From contig NC_083562.1 in NCBI RefSeq assembly GCF_019925205.1, positions 13,082,001 through 13,146,000 on the forward strand: a stretch of 64,000 bases of DNA. Direction: 5' to 3'. Shown here one piece after another: positions 14,336-29,200 of the stretch; positions within the stretch are counted from its first letter, which is position 1, and the number at the start of each line of letters is the position of its first letter. The DNA is from Metopolophium dirhodum. Its lineage: Eukaryota > Arthropoda > Insecta > Hemiptera > Aphididae. The position numbers were made by a program, and so were the translations under genes. The notes beneath the pieces were generated by a model that made no database searches, was not told where the DNA came from, and was given only the letters and a program-made list of their open reading frames with translations.

Positions 14336-17300
14336 TTTGGGAAATTTCCGTAGAAAATCCACTTTTGTAATTTATAGTGTTAAAATAAATATACATACAG
14401 GGTGAGTCATGGCGTTTTTCCATAAGGTTGTAACAGTTAACAACTCAGTACAACGACGGAAACACACAGTTTCCCGTTCTGTATACGCAGTACGTCTGTA
14501 AATCAGTTATATTACCCTATGGATTCCGGAATAAGCCCGCATGTTTACATGCATCTCGTACCACAGAGATGGTGGCACGCAAGACGCGTTTATTTGCATT
14601 AGGGCACGCTGTTGGATGGTGTGCTCATTCCTCGGCAAGGGGTCGCGTACTATACATATTATATATTATGCCACGTCTACCCGACGCAAACCGAACGACA
14701 TTTCCAGGCCCGACGGCGGCGGTGTGGATGGGGACAAACCGATTTTAAGCCATCGCAGCACGATATTATAATATTGTCTGCACGGTAACGCGGCTACGTT
14801 TTTATACCTATCGACGGCAAAACAAAGAACGTGCACAAATACAAATAATGAACGTTTCAAAGTAAAATATGCGATTGTACTTTTTACATAATAATAATTA
14901 TAATACATGATGAGAATTTACTTTTATGCAACCATTATATTATAGTTGCTATATAATATACGTACCATAAACAGCCGTTTATAGACCGTCGAAAGTGGAA
15001 ATACACATCAAAGGGAAGGGAGGGGAAGAAAAAATGGAACTTCCTCGATGATGAAAAATGTATGCTACGTATTTTTATGCTGTTTTTATTTCTTTTTTTT
15101 TTCTTTACAGACCCGTTCTCGGCATTTTAGTTGACCTATAAAAATAAACCTAGTTGGTATTTTATTTGTTATTTTTTAGTACACTTAATAATATACATTT
15201 GGTTTATTGACATTAATTTCGTCAAATACACAATATCGTGTACAATCGTGGACGGCTGCTCCGCTTACATTTAACTTACATCATACTTTGTTTTATTTTT
15301 TTATATATTTTAAAATATTTTATATCCCTCATTTGTCTATTTTTTTTTCTGTACAACTTAATTTTATTTTACATTAGCCATGAATTTAAGTTCAATATTT
15401 CTAAAATAATGTTTGGCATTTTAATCCCGCCTCGAAAATTGAGTTTGGCTAAAGACTCACTACCCTATAAAAATTATCATATCCTGAGAAATCAATCGGG
15501 ATTAGCGGTATGTGATAATATTGTGGATAGTACAGATAAAATGTCGGTTTTTGATTGTTTTTTATTTTTCATACATATTCACTCAAGATTAAGGTCAGCG
15601 TGGTATAAACTCACTCTCGGATTTATCGTTTAGACTTAGGAGACTCCCACCCGATTCCCCGCAGTGTGTGGTTTGTCCCTATTATTTTTTCACTTCAATA
15701 TACGACGACGGCTTCATGCGTTAACTACACCATATAGCAATTTCTACGACCACGCATTTTAATTTATATTATAATGCTATATTAATACACGATGCAGTAG
15801 ATACCTTTAGTTATTATTTTACCGCGTTCGTCGTCACAGTGAGTACAAAAGGCTCGTATAAAATAAAAGCTGTAAGACTACCAACTGTAATAATAAACGA
15901 TTTAATACATTAATATATACGATGGTTATATTATTTTTTAAATGTGAAGTTATGATTGCCTGAAACGAAATGTCGTGTTTTTTTCTTCATATAACCGAGA
16001 CACTTTTATTTCTCAAATTTTAAATTGAATTGTTCAGTGTATTTGTGTCACATACTCATATATTATATAACTTTCGCACGACCGTCATACATGTATAATA
16101 TTGTTATTAAACATATTATTATATACCCTTGTACGCTGGCAATGATTAAAAACGAGAGCCGTCCGTTGCCCTATAAATAAATAATTTTTCTTTCAATGGT
16201 TTTATTTAAGACATTATTCTGCTATCGTGGTTCTAGTAAGTATTATGTAGGTGAGGGAAAATATTTATTGCACTTATCTACAGTAACTGTATATAAGTCA
16301 TAAATACAAATAACTATAATTATTATTGGTAATTAAATTATATTATGTTGTACAGTATAATTAATTTTAGTTAGAACATGGGTACAAAAGCGGTAAATCG
16401 ATAACAGACCATTATGAAAACTATCTATGATATAACTAAAGAAAAAAAATCCTTTTGAAAATTTGTGAAATTCCCGTTGTTCAAATAACAGTAATTGAAC
16501 AGTTGCCACATGAGTAATAAGCACGTATAGTTTTCGCCATAATGAAACATTTCATAATATTAAAATTCTAATAGTTTATTAGATTATCAGATGCCGTTCC
16601 AAAGCAAACTGTACTCCGAAGTACCGAAATTGCCTATACAACGCGCCGGTGGATCAATAGTTATAAATGATATTGTTATTAAAAAAAATATGTCAAAAAT
16701 AACAATCCCTAGACGAAAAACCTTGGCATATAATAATATTATTATGTATAGTGGTGCATTTTACACTCAATACAAGTGGAAAAATTCTCCATACGCTTCA
16801 ATCGTAAAACTATAATATTTTTATGTAATACAGTACATAGTGGACATTTTATTAAAAAAAAAAAAAACAAAAACTGATTGAATGTTATTTTAAATTAGAA
16901 AAATCGATAATAATTTGCTAAAGAAAGTGTTATAAGAAGTTATTTTATACGAGTAAAAGGTTATGCATATTCTAAGTCGTGCTGTCCTAAAACACATTTC
17001 GATATTATTATAACAATATAATCAACGTGGAAAATCGACGAAATGAAGCATGTATTTTCCGTCGTAATTTGGTACAGCGAAAATATCGAAATATTTATTG
17101 TTACTCAAAAGCCCTTGAATCTAGCTACTGCTGAAGTATAAAATGTGGTTTTTAAAATGTGAAATTGCCAAGGCTGTAGCAATGTTGTTTTATATAATTT
17201 GAAATTTGAAATAGACTTTATTAACGTTAGAGAAAATTAAAGTTTAATACAACAGTCAATTATGAAATACATTAAGAACATTGTAATGTTAAAATTACAT

Positions 17301-18231
17301 TTTGATAATTAATATTTTAAAAGAGTATAAATAAAATCAAAATGTTATTAAAATTTTGAAGTATATCGTACCTATATTTATATGTTTTAATTATGTATCA
17401 GGTGGTCTTGAACTCATTTTATAGCGTTCGACATACGTATTACGGTCTACTCCTTTTCACTACAAATTACTAAATACAAAACGTTTCAAAATATTCTTAT
17501 TATTCTTTAGTGTGTTTTATTTATCAAAAAATGTATATTCATCTTTCCATTGTTTGGTGCCGTCTATGGTATCCTCATATTTATAAGTATTTATCAGATA
17601 ACATTTTTTTTTCATTTTCCAGTGGTTTTCTGAGTACTTACCATGCTTTATGGTTGCGTAATAGGGATTGATAGCTTCTGTGACAGATCAAATTATTATT
17701 TGTATATGTGGTAAACTAATAGAAAATAATATGTATCACATTCCGTCATGTTTGAAGATAAAAGCTTTAAAAGTTTAATCAAAAGCATAATTTACAGTCG
17801 AACATTTTTTAAAATTTTTACGCACCAATACCTTATATTTCGTCTGGTTTTTGAAATAATTTCGAAAACGATCTGGAAATATTCAAAAATTGACCAACGG
17901 TTTGAAGTGTCGAATTTCCTATTATATTTAAGTGGCTATGTTATGTAAAGTTTTTGAAATGGAATAATAAATTTTACTAGTGGAGCAGTCGTTTATTTTC
18001 GTATCTATCGTGAAATTCTTATCTTTCTTTCTTTCCTTTTTTTTTTCATCTAGAAGTACTCTAAAAATGTATAATACATCCGCATTATATAGTCTCTATA
18101 TACCTAGTATATAATAATATATACAGCAGGTATTGACTAAAAAAATATTACTTTTGGACGACGCGCGACGGTCAGCGATCGTTTGCCGAGATTTATGTCT
18201 GCCTAAGCGCGCACGTTGAAAAAAAATAAAA

Positions 18232-18248
18232 CCTAACCTAACCTAACG
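18232..18248 (+). repeat. Short interstitial (CCTAA)n, like the insect telomere repeat
   Basis: The 17-bp cctaacctaacctaacg is three units of CCTAA, the complement of the common insect telomere repeat TTAGG. It is too short to be telomere and could be chance or a repair scar. Confidence 0.5.
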
Positions 18249-18479
18249 TTAATATAACATTTTGACTAGGTAGGTCGTTAAAAACAACCTTTTTTTTTAA
18301 CTGTGCAGGATCTTGGTGTAATCACATCGACCGTTTCTTCGAAACAATATTTACAATATACGCACATGTTATTACCATATTATTGTTATGGTAAAATTCG
18401 AACCGTGTGCTAGTTTGTTATAAAAAAAAATGGTCTGCAAAATATTTTGATCGGTATACGATAGCCGACGGTGTCACGG

Positions 18480-18812
18480 TACTATTCGGGTGGAAACGAG
18501 AGAGAATATTAATCGCATGCCGACGTGTGCATATATTAATATTATAATGCATAAGTGACAGACGCTGATTTCCTCATGAACTGTAGTCGGTGCGTGTGAA
18601 ACTTCCTAGTTTGTTGGTACCTATTGGTACCCCCCTTCCATCGTATTGTGTTTTACCCGTGGACGGAAAAAGGAAAAATTTGTGAGTGAATTAGATCGTG
18701 AGGGGGTAGGGGGGAACAAGAGTTGAGCTGATAAACACGAAATTTTTCGTAGTACGGATAATAAACGACTTGTTCAATAATATTGTTTACCTACGCCGTC
18801 TGTGTTTTCAAG
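18480..18812 (+). other. Candidate non-coding 5' exon ending in a consensus donor
   Basis: The segment ends TGTTTTCAAG|gtaagtag, the best-looking splice donor upstream of the exon at 23094. The preceding 300 bp is somewhat richer in GC and CpG than its surroundings. No frame reaches the donor in the phase needed by the 23094 exon without an in-frame TAA, and no ATG opens into it, so it could only be untranslated leader. Translation would then have to start in a later exon, for example at the in-frame ATG at 23199. The left edge is arbitrary. This is inference from one splice signal. Confidence 0.25.
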
Positions 18813-21800
18813 GTAAGTAGATAACTGATGATTTATGCGTCGGTTAAACGTTGAGTGGTCTCCGTGTTTTTTTACAGTTAAAAGAATCTTATTAATTTAA
18901 TTTCAAAGTAAACAGGGTCCGTCGTTCTTAAAGTCCAGGGAAAAACACTGAAATGTGTATAAAAAAAAGTATAACATACTAGACAATATTTATGCCTTGG
19001 ATATGATATCTTTACAACCTTAGAAGTAATTGATGGGATCCGTGTAAAAACCAGATGTGATTCCGTTTTTCAAAAACTTTTCAGAATGAAAATAAAATAA
19101 TTTTAATTTTTGGACCTATATTGTATTTTGATCAGAACTAATTCTGTTCATTATAATATTCTTTTGGAACTATCTGGTTTTTTGCCAGAAAATAAAAAAA
19201 ACAGACAGTTCCAATTACGTTATATTTCCTATATTGGTTGTTGGATTTGTCCCGTTCTTGCAAAAATATGATCGTATTTTTCTTTTATCAAATACTTTTT
19301 ATCTAAACCAAATTTCTGATAAAAATGGATTTGTTTTGGTTTTGTATGGACCTTATCAGTTACGCAATTGTGCATAAACTAAAGTGTAAATTACATATAC
19401 ATAATATTGGTTAATCCAAAAGTAAATCCACTTATTGTGTAATTTATAATAAAATTGAATATTTAAAATAGTATCGTTAATAATAAACTCTTCAATTTAA
19501 ATTAAAGGAAATTTGTTTAAGAAAAAATTAATAAATTATGAAAACTTGACTAAAATAGTAATTATTATGTGACGAATAATATTATAATTGTTTTTTTTTT
19601 TTAATTTAAAATTTAGTTTTAAAATTTTTACTATTTAATTAAAAATAATATTATTTTTATTATTATTACATATTTAAAATATAACGTTTTTTTTTTTTTT
19701 TTTAATTAAAAGTCGTAGTTTTATTGGTTGGTTATAAATTATATTTTATTATAACTTATAATAAAACAACACAAATAACCAAAAAACATGATAATATTAT
19801 GCTCAATGTAATTTGAATATGTTGAATATGAAAACTGTCCAACAATAATATTATTATTTAGTTATAAATGGGACATCAAAGGGAACAACGTTACATTTTG
19901 GAATTGTAAAGAGTTGCTTTACTTTATACGGCACGTCGTAGAGGTAAAACTTTCTCGTCATACTTCTTCTTTAATAGAATTTGAGTTGTATAGTTTCAAA
20001 TTTTAAATCAATTTGCTTGTAAAATTGTCGAATAGTAATATTTTTTTATGGAAATCAAAATAAATTACCTCGTCAATTTCAATAATTATATTCGATAAAG
20101 GATAATTAAATTTAATAAAATACTACACACAGGAACCCATAGATCGTGCGGGGCCATTTCTATGACCGAGTACTCATTTCTTTTCAACTAACAAATGGTC
20201 AAAATTGTAATAGAAATTAATTGAGAAATTTGAAGTTGAACCAAATACGTGTCTGGGTCAATCGAATTGCATGCATCGGCGCGCTGCGTTCATATTATCG
20301 TCAAGAATCAATAACAATGTGTTTTCGATCTGATGCAGAAGTCCACGATTATTACTGATATAAATATCCACAAATGTGTTCCCTGCAGAAAAAGGACGGA
20401 TGGTAATATTTTTGAAACTTTTCCGGTTAAAGTTTTTGCCATTTGGTGACACAGTTGTAGCTACACATAGTATACTTGCTAGACGTACACCTAGTCACAC
20501 CTAGTCTATCACGAGAGAAAATAGGAATTTATAATAGGTAGGTATATATTTACAGTGCTTAATCATCACCACTGAACGATTGTTCGTTCACATGAATGCC
20601 TCCAAACCATTTCAAAGTTGTTGTGTGCGCAAATTCCAGAACATTGGGCATAAACATTTTAATGTGAAAAACGGCCTTCAATCAATTTCACGAGTGCGCA
20701 CAACGCCGTCTCAAAAACACTCGCAACTCATGCACGCATGGTCTGAAACGATCGCACCTAACTATTAAATTAATAAAAAAAAAATACAATGTTTCATTTG
20801 GCCATTATCTTACTTATATTATATGCATGCACAATGCACATCGTACGAGTTCTAATAAATATGAAAATATTTCAGAGATATCGGGGTGGATATTATATGA
20901 AAAAAAAAATTATAACGGATTTTTACCTCCATGGACTGTTGAGTTATTTAACTTTTTAAGGAAACTTGAAATGTGATAGGATGTACCACCATGGAACTTT
21001 ATAGTGCACTGCAATAGATAAAACGCTCTCCAGCGATACATTATCATATTATCAGACACGTTGAGTTTAGCCTGTTCACGACACGAGTTAGAGGAGTACA
21101 AGTTTGCACACTGTGATACCAGCAAAATCTCTTAAAATCCTCAACAAACATCAACCTTTGTTAAATTTTAAAATGAAAAGTCAAAAACCTTTGTTAGATT
21201 ACTTCAGGAATAAAAAAAAACAATTACAACTTTCATATCGTTTTTATGAATTTACCATGAAGTAACAATGTACAATTATATTTTAGTAGTAAAAGATTTT
21301 GGCATTTTATACTATATTGTTGACACAAAAAAAAGTTTAAAAGTACCTATATTAAACTATTAGAATAATAAAATACTTAGGTACATAAAGTTCAAAAAAA
21401 TTAAAGTGATCTTATACATTTAAATTTGGATTTAATATATATATATATATATAGGTAATCATTAGTTATTAAAAAATATAGTTTTATAATTTTAATAGGA
21501 AAGTTTATTCATTATAATATTTTTCACTACAAGACACTTTACAATAATAGTCACATATTTAGTTCATTTTTCACTTGTTTATAATTAGTTTTTATTAGAT
21601 TTAACACAATATAGGTACTTTTTAATATAATAATTAGGGTATTTTGTTCCGTCTGGTCCAATTATATTATTAATCGAAATGAACTAACTGAAACATCGTT
21701 TCTTATAGAATTGCAATATTGTTTATTAGTAATCGATGAAAGCATGTATGAAATACTCATAAAAAGAATGTTTATGTTTTATAATTAATAACACATTTTT

Positions 21801-23093
21801 TAAAAATGTCTATAGTTCAACGCGAATTATTGCAAAGCTTTACTATACTGTGAAACAACAACATACATCGTAATTGTAGTTGTTTAGATAACGTGACATA
21901 CCAACTTACTAATATAGATATTTCCAAACCAAATAAAAATAAGTTTTCATTAAACTTTAAATGGATTCCGAAACCTTACATAATCCATATAATTATCCGA
22001 TCAACGTTTTAAATTGTTTTTTTAACCAAATACCTACGACAACATTTTCGATTTTGTTATTATATTATTTACATAAAATAAACAGACGTTATCCATCGTC
22101 ATAAGTCCGAAATACACATTGAGTTAAACGTAAACCGTTTACAGTATAATGCCAACGGTCTCGTTCCTGACGCAATAGTAGAGAATATAATATTTTAAAA
22201 ATGTGATACTAAGGAAAATCAATTTTTAGTGATAAATGTATGAAGAATAAAACATATACCTGACACTGCGTGGATAAAATATTGTTTCTAAAATCGTTTG
22301 CATAATGATAAGAATTATAATAATTATAATATCAACAATTAATAATAATAAATCATGTAAATAAAACTATTGAGATTTTTTCTTAAAACTGATGTTTATG
22401 TTTTTTTATCTCATATCAAAATTTGTGAATTAAAAAAAAAATATATGTAACACATTACTGTCGTAAATAAAAACACATCGACGGTTATATTATTATATGG
22501 CACACGGATACCTTGTACTCGAAGGTCAGTGCAAATTGCGTGCAGGTCACCAATTTTCACAAACTGACAATAATAATATGGTAAAAAAAAACCATTGGAC
22601 AAGATGCGTAATCAAAGAGGTGTAAGGGCGAATTTTGTAACCCTTAAAAGTAATATCATAAACACGGTGAGGCGATTAAATAAACGCACAGCGCGTGAGA
22701 CGTCGGAGAATTTCGTAGAAAATGTACTTATAAACAAATATGTATATGACTTAAATGCACACGAAAAAACGTATAAAAACCCACGGAGGCAAAATAAGTA
22801 ATGATAATAATATCTATGGCGTTTTATGTCAAGGAGAGCTGCCAAACTAGGGATTTGTTATGCGCACGGCATATATATAATATTATGATCCCGTCAAAGT
22901 CTACGGTGGCTCGGGAATTTCGAGTGGTTTTACGTATTATTATTATTATTATTATTTCCACAATCTTATCATCATTATAATATATTATATGTACTATGTA
23001 TATTATATATATATTATATATTATTTTTTAAAGCTTTTATAATATGCTTTGTAAACGTCTAACACACTTACGCGATTTGTGTTTGCCTTTTAG
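18813..23093. other. AT-rich stretch before the first supported exon; no gene seen
   Basis: Contains poly-T runs near 19590 and 19690, an (AT)n at 21430-21452 and chance ORFs. A + ORF at 22595-22801 looks moderately protein-like but has no splice site in the phase required by the 23094 exon. Confidence 0.55.
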
Positions 23094-23204
23094 GACACGA
23101 CCGTTACCGTTGTGGAAGAGGTTGACGGCCGATTATGTGTACTCGCCCACAGACAATACTCACCCCTTCGAAATCATTAACGCCGAAACGATTCAGAACA
23201 TGTG
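23094..23204 (+). CDS. Internal coding exon of an unidentified large-intron gene (37 codons)
   Basis: The 111-bp segment is preceded by a pyrimidine-rich acceptor (gtttgccttttag) and followed by a strong donor, gtaagt. Of the three + frames only one is open: the other two hit TGA or TAA. The open frame uses one base to finish a codon from an earlier exon, reads 36 codons and ends with TG, so the exon is phase 2 at both ends. The peptide starts TRPLPLWKRL, contains YVYSPTDNTHPFEI and ends INAETIQNM, followed by a tryptophan split over the next splice. Its composition is balanced, unlike the Lys/Asn/Ile/Phe-rich chance ORFs nearby. No domain is recognised. It is polar and looks soluble, perhaps an extracellular or cytosolic part before a membrane segment. 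The upstream coding exon is not identified. Existence as an exon is fairly sure; function is unknown. Confidence 0.8.
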
Positions 23205-26200
23205 GTAAGTAGGTAAATATTATAATGAATATATAATATATATTGCATGATAATTAAAGCGATTGTATTTTTTTTTCTCGAAAACAAAAATGTCTGACTT
23301 ATCACATAAAATAATTAGTACGAAATGCGTTTCAAAGTCACAACGTATAGAACGTTGTCATAGACTGATGACGACAAACACTACAATTTTATAGTATAAT
23401 ATAGAATGTTCATTTTTTAGTGAACCAAGCAACGTCATAGAAACGACGTGGAATTTGAAAATAATTCGTCTTTTCTCAATATTTTTCAATAATTGAAAAT
23501 AAATTATTTGTATTTTAAACTGGAAAAAAATCTTAAGTTATCGCCCGCAGCCGGTCGACGGAGAATAAGAATCGCTCGCCATTTAATTAATCTAAAAACC
23601 GCGACGCACAATCCGCGTAAAACCGCCTTCAAAAGTTATCGACGCGTCAAAGCGAGTATAGAACGACAAAGGGCATACTATTATGAACGAACTATGATTA
23701 TAGTCGAACGCTGTTCAAAAGACCGACGACGAAACAATATTAATAATAATAATAATAATAATAATACTAACAGCTCGTCGGAGATTTTCTTTGTTGACCA
23801 CTATACTAAACACGCACGCTATCGTGGGGTTTCGTATTTAATATCGCATATTGTTTCCCGTTAAGATCAGTGCAAAAGTTTTTGACGTTCCTACGTCGTG
23901 GTTGATTCCTATCCCGCACAAGACTGTCCGTTCCGTTACCATATTATATTATACACCGCGATCGCCGAATCTCATTGACGTCGTTTTCACAAATCGTCTA
24001 ATGTAATATTACAATACGCTTCTTGCACTTATATGACAGTTTGTGGTTTTTTTTTTACACCATGTGTGATCCGACACAACATTTTATTTCGCGCGAATTC
24101 ATTAGACAAACATTTTTTTACCGTTTATTGCATATTATACTGTACTGCTAATAATAAATGCACATTTTATAAAAAAAAATTACAATCAGTGAACGATAAT
24201 GATTATTGTTTTCAGCAGTTACAATGTTACAAACTAAAACCACATTTATTTTTATTTTTTTCTAAATGTTCGAATCAAAGTGGACGTTTCAAGTTAAAAA
24301 AAAATGAACGTGACAATAACGGTATGGGTCAGGCTGAAAATCGAAAATGGTCGAAATAAAAGGCACTGTCTTTTTCACCGTTGAATCGATGTAATTTGAC
24401 GTCCATCTCAATTTAATTTCCTCTCTTTTGAGCGGATTTTTGAATACACCTAATCTTCGTTCCCTGATTTCCTCCCTTGTTCCACCTCACCCCACCAATT
24501 GTTCAAAGACCCGATTTATTCAACTTCCTACGGACATAATCGTCCCCTCCGCACATATTATTATCGTTTTTATTTGTTTCTTGTTTTTAATTATTGTGTT
24601 TATATTGTATAACAAAACATATTCATGTTAAATACATAAACAAACTTCAAGATATCATTAAATAGAATCAAAATAATAATAATATAAATTATTCAACATA
24701 TTAATATTTCTATATCATGCATTATTATAACGACGTCACATATACCAATACGCAATCACTAAAGTTTAAATACGATATATTTGGTTTCTCAGTGTGGAAT
24801 TAAATAAACGACCTATATCAGAATTTATTATAATGTAATAATTATTTAATAGACATATATGTATTACAACAATATGTATAATATTTTGTCACTATTTAAT
24901 ACTTGCACCCTAAATTGAAAACAATCAAGTAACTTACGTTTGATTGGTTGTCACACAAGGCGGACATCAATAATATTTACATAGGAAAGTTGGAATCAAT
25001 CAGCATTTTTAATTTGATATCTTGAAGAAATTATAAAATTAATTGTTAATAACGGCAATATATTAATAATTACAAATCATATTTTGTATGAATATTATAC
25101 TTGTTTATTTGAAAAATTGTTTACATTATATTAATTTTTCTTTGGAAATATAACTATTTGAAAATCACCAGTACTTCTAACTATACGGTTCTAGCTAAAT
25201 GCAGTGTGCAAATTTGATTCGATGGTTTTATCAAATCAAAGTCGTCGTCAAAGTCTTTTTGACTTGGAATCGAATAATGCCATATAATATTATTATGGTG
25301 GGTATCATTAATCATAATTCTCTATATTATTTTTATTATTATTGTTGGATATGATATACACATATTACCCACCTCCATAATATGCACTCGGGACACTCAA
25401 AACTTAAACGAGTACGCCTTCACCTCCAAGCGTATATATTATTCATCAATTAAGTCTACATTCTTCAAAGTACACGACGTTTCTAATGGCTTTAAAACCA
25501 AAACTTTGTCGTTTGTACTTAGTTCTCAGTATATGCACAGAGCCTAATTAATCCACTGCAGAACACGAAGGTTAGATGTATTATTAGTGAAATCGAGCTA
25601 CATTGTATTGTTCTAGCGACTTATGTCCAAAACCTGTCTCTTACGATAATCGTGATAATTTATTAACAGTTCTATAATATTTGAGCTATCCGATCAATCA
25701 ATTCATTAAAATAACGTTTAGACCAACCGCTATTATCATCTGTAGTTCTGTTCACCGGTAAATGGCACGATTGTTTAATATTTATATACGAATGATTATT
25801 ACTATAGCTCAAACGGTGCTGCAATTACATGTTTTTGTTTTGGATTATTAGACTTATTGTTAAGTGAGCTATTCATTAGGCAAATGACTTGACAAATTAA
25901 ATATTCAAAGTTTTTAGTGTTTTCGTTGTTGGCTCGAACGATTATGTTTTATAAATATAGCTTAAACATTTTTAATCGACTCAAACCGCAGTAGGTATGT
26001 ATTACAATTTAATGGAGAACTGTAAAACAGATAGATATGAAGGGTGGAAAATCGTATTAACATTTTTATATAATTTAAAACGTATCTACCTAAATTAAAA
26101 GATGAAGTTACTACAATACATTGTCGATACAAAAAAAGGAATAATAAGCCCAAGTTATTTGTTTTTAAGTAGCTACCTACTTAATTGTATCTATATTTAG

Positions 26201-29200
26201 TAAATTATTTTCAGCATTATTTAAGCCCTATGATTACAAAGTTCACTTTATAATATTTTGTAATTCGTATGTTAAGGTTATGTTAGAATTTACCAGCCAA
26301 TCAGTTTAAACTAGCATGGTAGCAGACTTCTGTCATTCATAACTTCAATATAAATAATATAATATTATAATATTCGTTATACCTTATATGGTAATATTAT
26401 TAATAATAATATTTATATTATAATTGATAATCATTATTGTATTGACTACCCAATATTAATATATATTTTTGTCATCTATAAAATGTTAATTCAATTTACA
26501 ATCATAATAGTATATAATATGTATATGAATATTAACTACACATAGTTATATGCCTGTAAATAAATCATATCATTATTTTCATTATGGCGAATTCGACAAC
26601 GTTATAACTTATAGCATATATTATAGGTACGCATAATATCATCATATTTTACCACTCCTATAACATGTGTATGGTAATAATTGTATATATAGCTCCCCGC
26701 AACCCTGTCGTCGACCGAGGAGTACAAAAAGCACACTGAAACGAAAACTGTTTCTAATAAAAATCATGATAATAAAATACTATATGTGCACGACGAGTGA
26801 CGACCGTCGCAATGAAAAATCAAAGTGATAGAAAAATCTGCGTGAGGAGCGCATTCAATAAAAAATTCATTTCGACTATATATATTATATATTGACAACG
26901 CGCCATCGATTTCTTCACACGCGCACAACACGCATTGGCTTTAGTGGATGCAATGGCGGCGGTGGAATGCAATTTCGCGACGAAACAATGTACAAATGAA
27001 TATATGATATGCAAAAGTGCGAATAGTGGATATCGGGATGGTATATATTGTGTGTAGTGATGGCGCCTCTGTGTGTTTGTCTTATATAATATCGTGTAAT
27101 TACTTTGATTGAAAACAAAGCACTAGCACAACAATATACTGCAGCTGCGTATATTCTAATTTCTAATGAACATCTCGTGGTATTCTGCTTGTCCTAATAA
27201 TTTTGATTCAAAGTAAAGTCATGTTTTCGTGCGGTCTTCAGAAAAGATACGCCTTGAATACCATTTGCAATCATGTCTCCTATTGTCATTTTCGGTATTG
27301 TATACGTAGTAAAATAAATGCATAGTAATATATTATATTATTTATAGGCAGGTAGATTCAATAATATTATTTTACTTTGGAATACGCCGAACAAGAAATG
27401 ATTTAGATTTAGACATTTATTTGATTATTCGAATAACAATACTTGTTTTTACTATTTTTTTTTTCAAAATGTACAAATGGTTATAAACCACAATAATCGA
27501 TTTAATTTATAAAACTGTTTTTTTTTTCAAAACCAAATACGTCTGCTTTTTTTTTAAGAATACTATCTATATTAACATAAAATGTTTTTAAAAGCAAATA
27601 CTCATCCGTCATTAATTCGATATTGTTACGCTTGTCCCATCAGTAAACACGTTTGCAGCAGATCCAGTGGGGATTTTGAGGGTTGGGGTACACCCCAGGT
27701 GATACATTCGATTGATGAAAGAATAAACAGTACGGCATACTAAATATTTAGCCAGACTTCGTCAGAGAATTGAAACACGGTAACATTATAAACCTTAAAA
27801 GCTCGTAAAAAAATTAAATACATAAAACATAATGTATAAAGCGTATTTATTTTTATTTTTTTATTTTAATATCATGTAAGTAGGTACCTAGAAACTTAAT
27901 TTTTACTTTAAACAATTTACATTTTTAAGAAGGGTATAACAATAAATAACAATGTTTAAGGAGAGAAAATTCTGAATACGTCCCTGCTTACCACAAGTAC
28001 AAGAATTAGGTATGTGAAGATCACGGTTTATAATATTTATATAATTATATCACATGTTAACAGAAAGTTACATCAATAATATTTTAACGAAATAAAATAT
28101 ATTTTAATTAGTATAAACCTATTGAAGTATAAGTTTTCTGTTATCCTTTGATTATGCACATATATAATTATTATCTTAAAACTATTACTTACTACAATTT
28201 ATTATATTCGTCTATTATTACGTATTATTTTCTCGTTGTTTTACAGTGCAGTAGAGAAATATTTCTTTATTAGTTAAATGTTTTTAAGTCAGATTAGATA
28301 ATTTCAGTACATATATTTACGCAAAACAGGTAATGAACAAAGGTATTTTTGAGGAAAATAATTTGAAATTTTGAGTTCCAATTATCCCACGAATTTGCAA
28401 CATCTAATTTCTGGGCACACAGTTATGGTTTTATATAGGATTATTTTAAACTCTACATGGGCACCTATACTATAATAACATTCATACATGCAAAATAATT
28501 AATAGATGTTCTTATTTTCGTTATTGTGGCAGCCGTATCCGTACCCCGTGCGTGTAATGGTTTGATATTATCAGACAAAACTCTATATCGGATTGGAAAC
28601 TTTTATTTTATCAGAAACAACTTTCCAGGTTTACAAACAATATTCAAATAACGAACGTAATGTTTTGAATTATTAAAACAAATATATGATGCTTGCACAC
28701 TATTGTGTCTTGAAGCAACGCGGTATATACCTACATAATATAATAATATTATTATAACCATTATACCTAAACAAACTTTCCGAAATACATTTTTTTTTTC
28801 AATTTTTCAATTTTTATTCAAAGCATATTTTTCTGGATCAACTCAACACAATTATTTAGCCGATCTGTGCGATTGCGTTTTCAGAAGTTTATGCAATATT
28901 TATTCTTTTATTTGAATGTCAATCAAAAAGCAGTTGTATTAAACAATGTTAGATATATAATACTCGTAAAAGATAGTAATATATAAAAAAAACCAGTATA
29001 ATAGTGTATTAATGGCAATTCCCCAGATGTTGGTAAAATTGGCCACTAATTTCTGTGAGTAAATAAAAATCATAAAAATATACTTTTTACGTTATGTAAG
29101 AAATATTTTTATATTTATATTTATATTTTTTGTGTAAGTACCTATCTAAAGAAATCGATAAACTACCTATAAAAAAATATATTGCATTATAATTTAAAAA

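Larger units (their letters stand above)
4871..18479. other. Long AT-rich stretch with no supported gene
   Basis: Only microsatellites, low-complexity tracts and short chance ORFs are seen. Slightly GC-richer islands at about 12160-12560 and 14540-14830 have no convincing exon structure. A - strand ORF at 5251-5484 (77 codons) and a + strand T-rich ORF at 15238-15633 have no recognisable motif. Confidence 0.6.

Noticed and set aside
14072..14423. Two overlapping - strand ORFs rich in Cys, Val, Leu and Ser
   Set aside because: They are translations of the CACA/ACAGAC low-complexity tract at 14221-14335.
15238..15633. 131-codon + ORF that looks like a multi-pass membrane protein
   Set aside because: The hydrophobicity comes from T-rich sequence (Phe/Leu/Ile codons). 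No conserved motif or splice context, and the second half is unrelated in composition.
18232..18248. Telomere or telomere-fusion site
   Set aside because: Only three CCTAA units in ordinary AT-rich DNA; too short to be a telomere or a convincing fusion relic.
22595..22801. 68-codon + ORF shortly before the first exon, considered as its upstream exon
   Set aside because: The only donor-like site inside (ACG|gtgagg) leaves phase 0, while the 23094 exon needs phase 2.
23493..23864. 123-codon + ORF just after the first supported exon
   Set aside because: It has an Asn run from an AAT microsatellite, no family motif and no splice signals linking it to the gene.
27660..27995. Possible transposon ends ccagtggggattttgag and attctgaatacgtccctg
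   Set aside because: The two ends are not inverted copies and no flank duplication is visible; at most decayed fragments.
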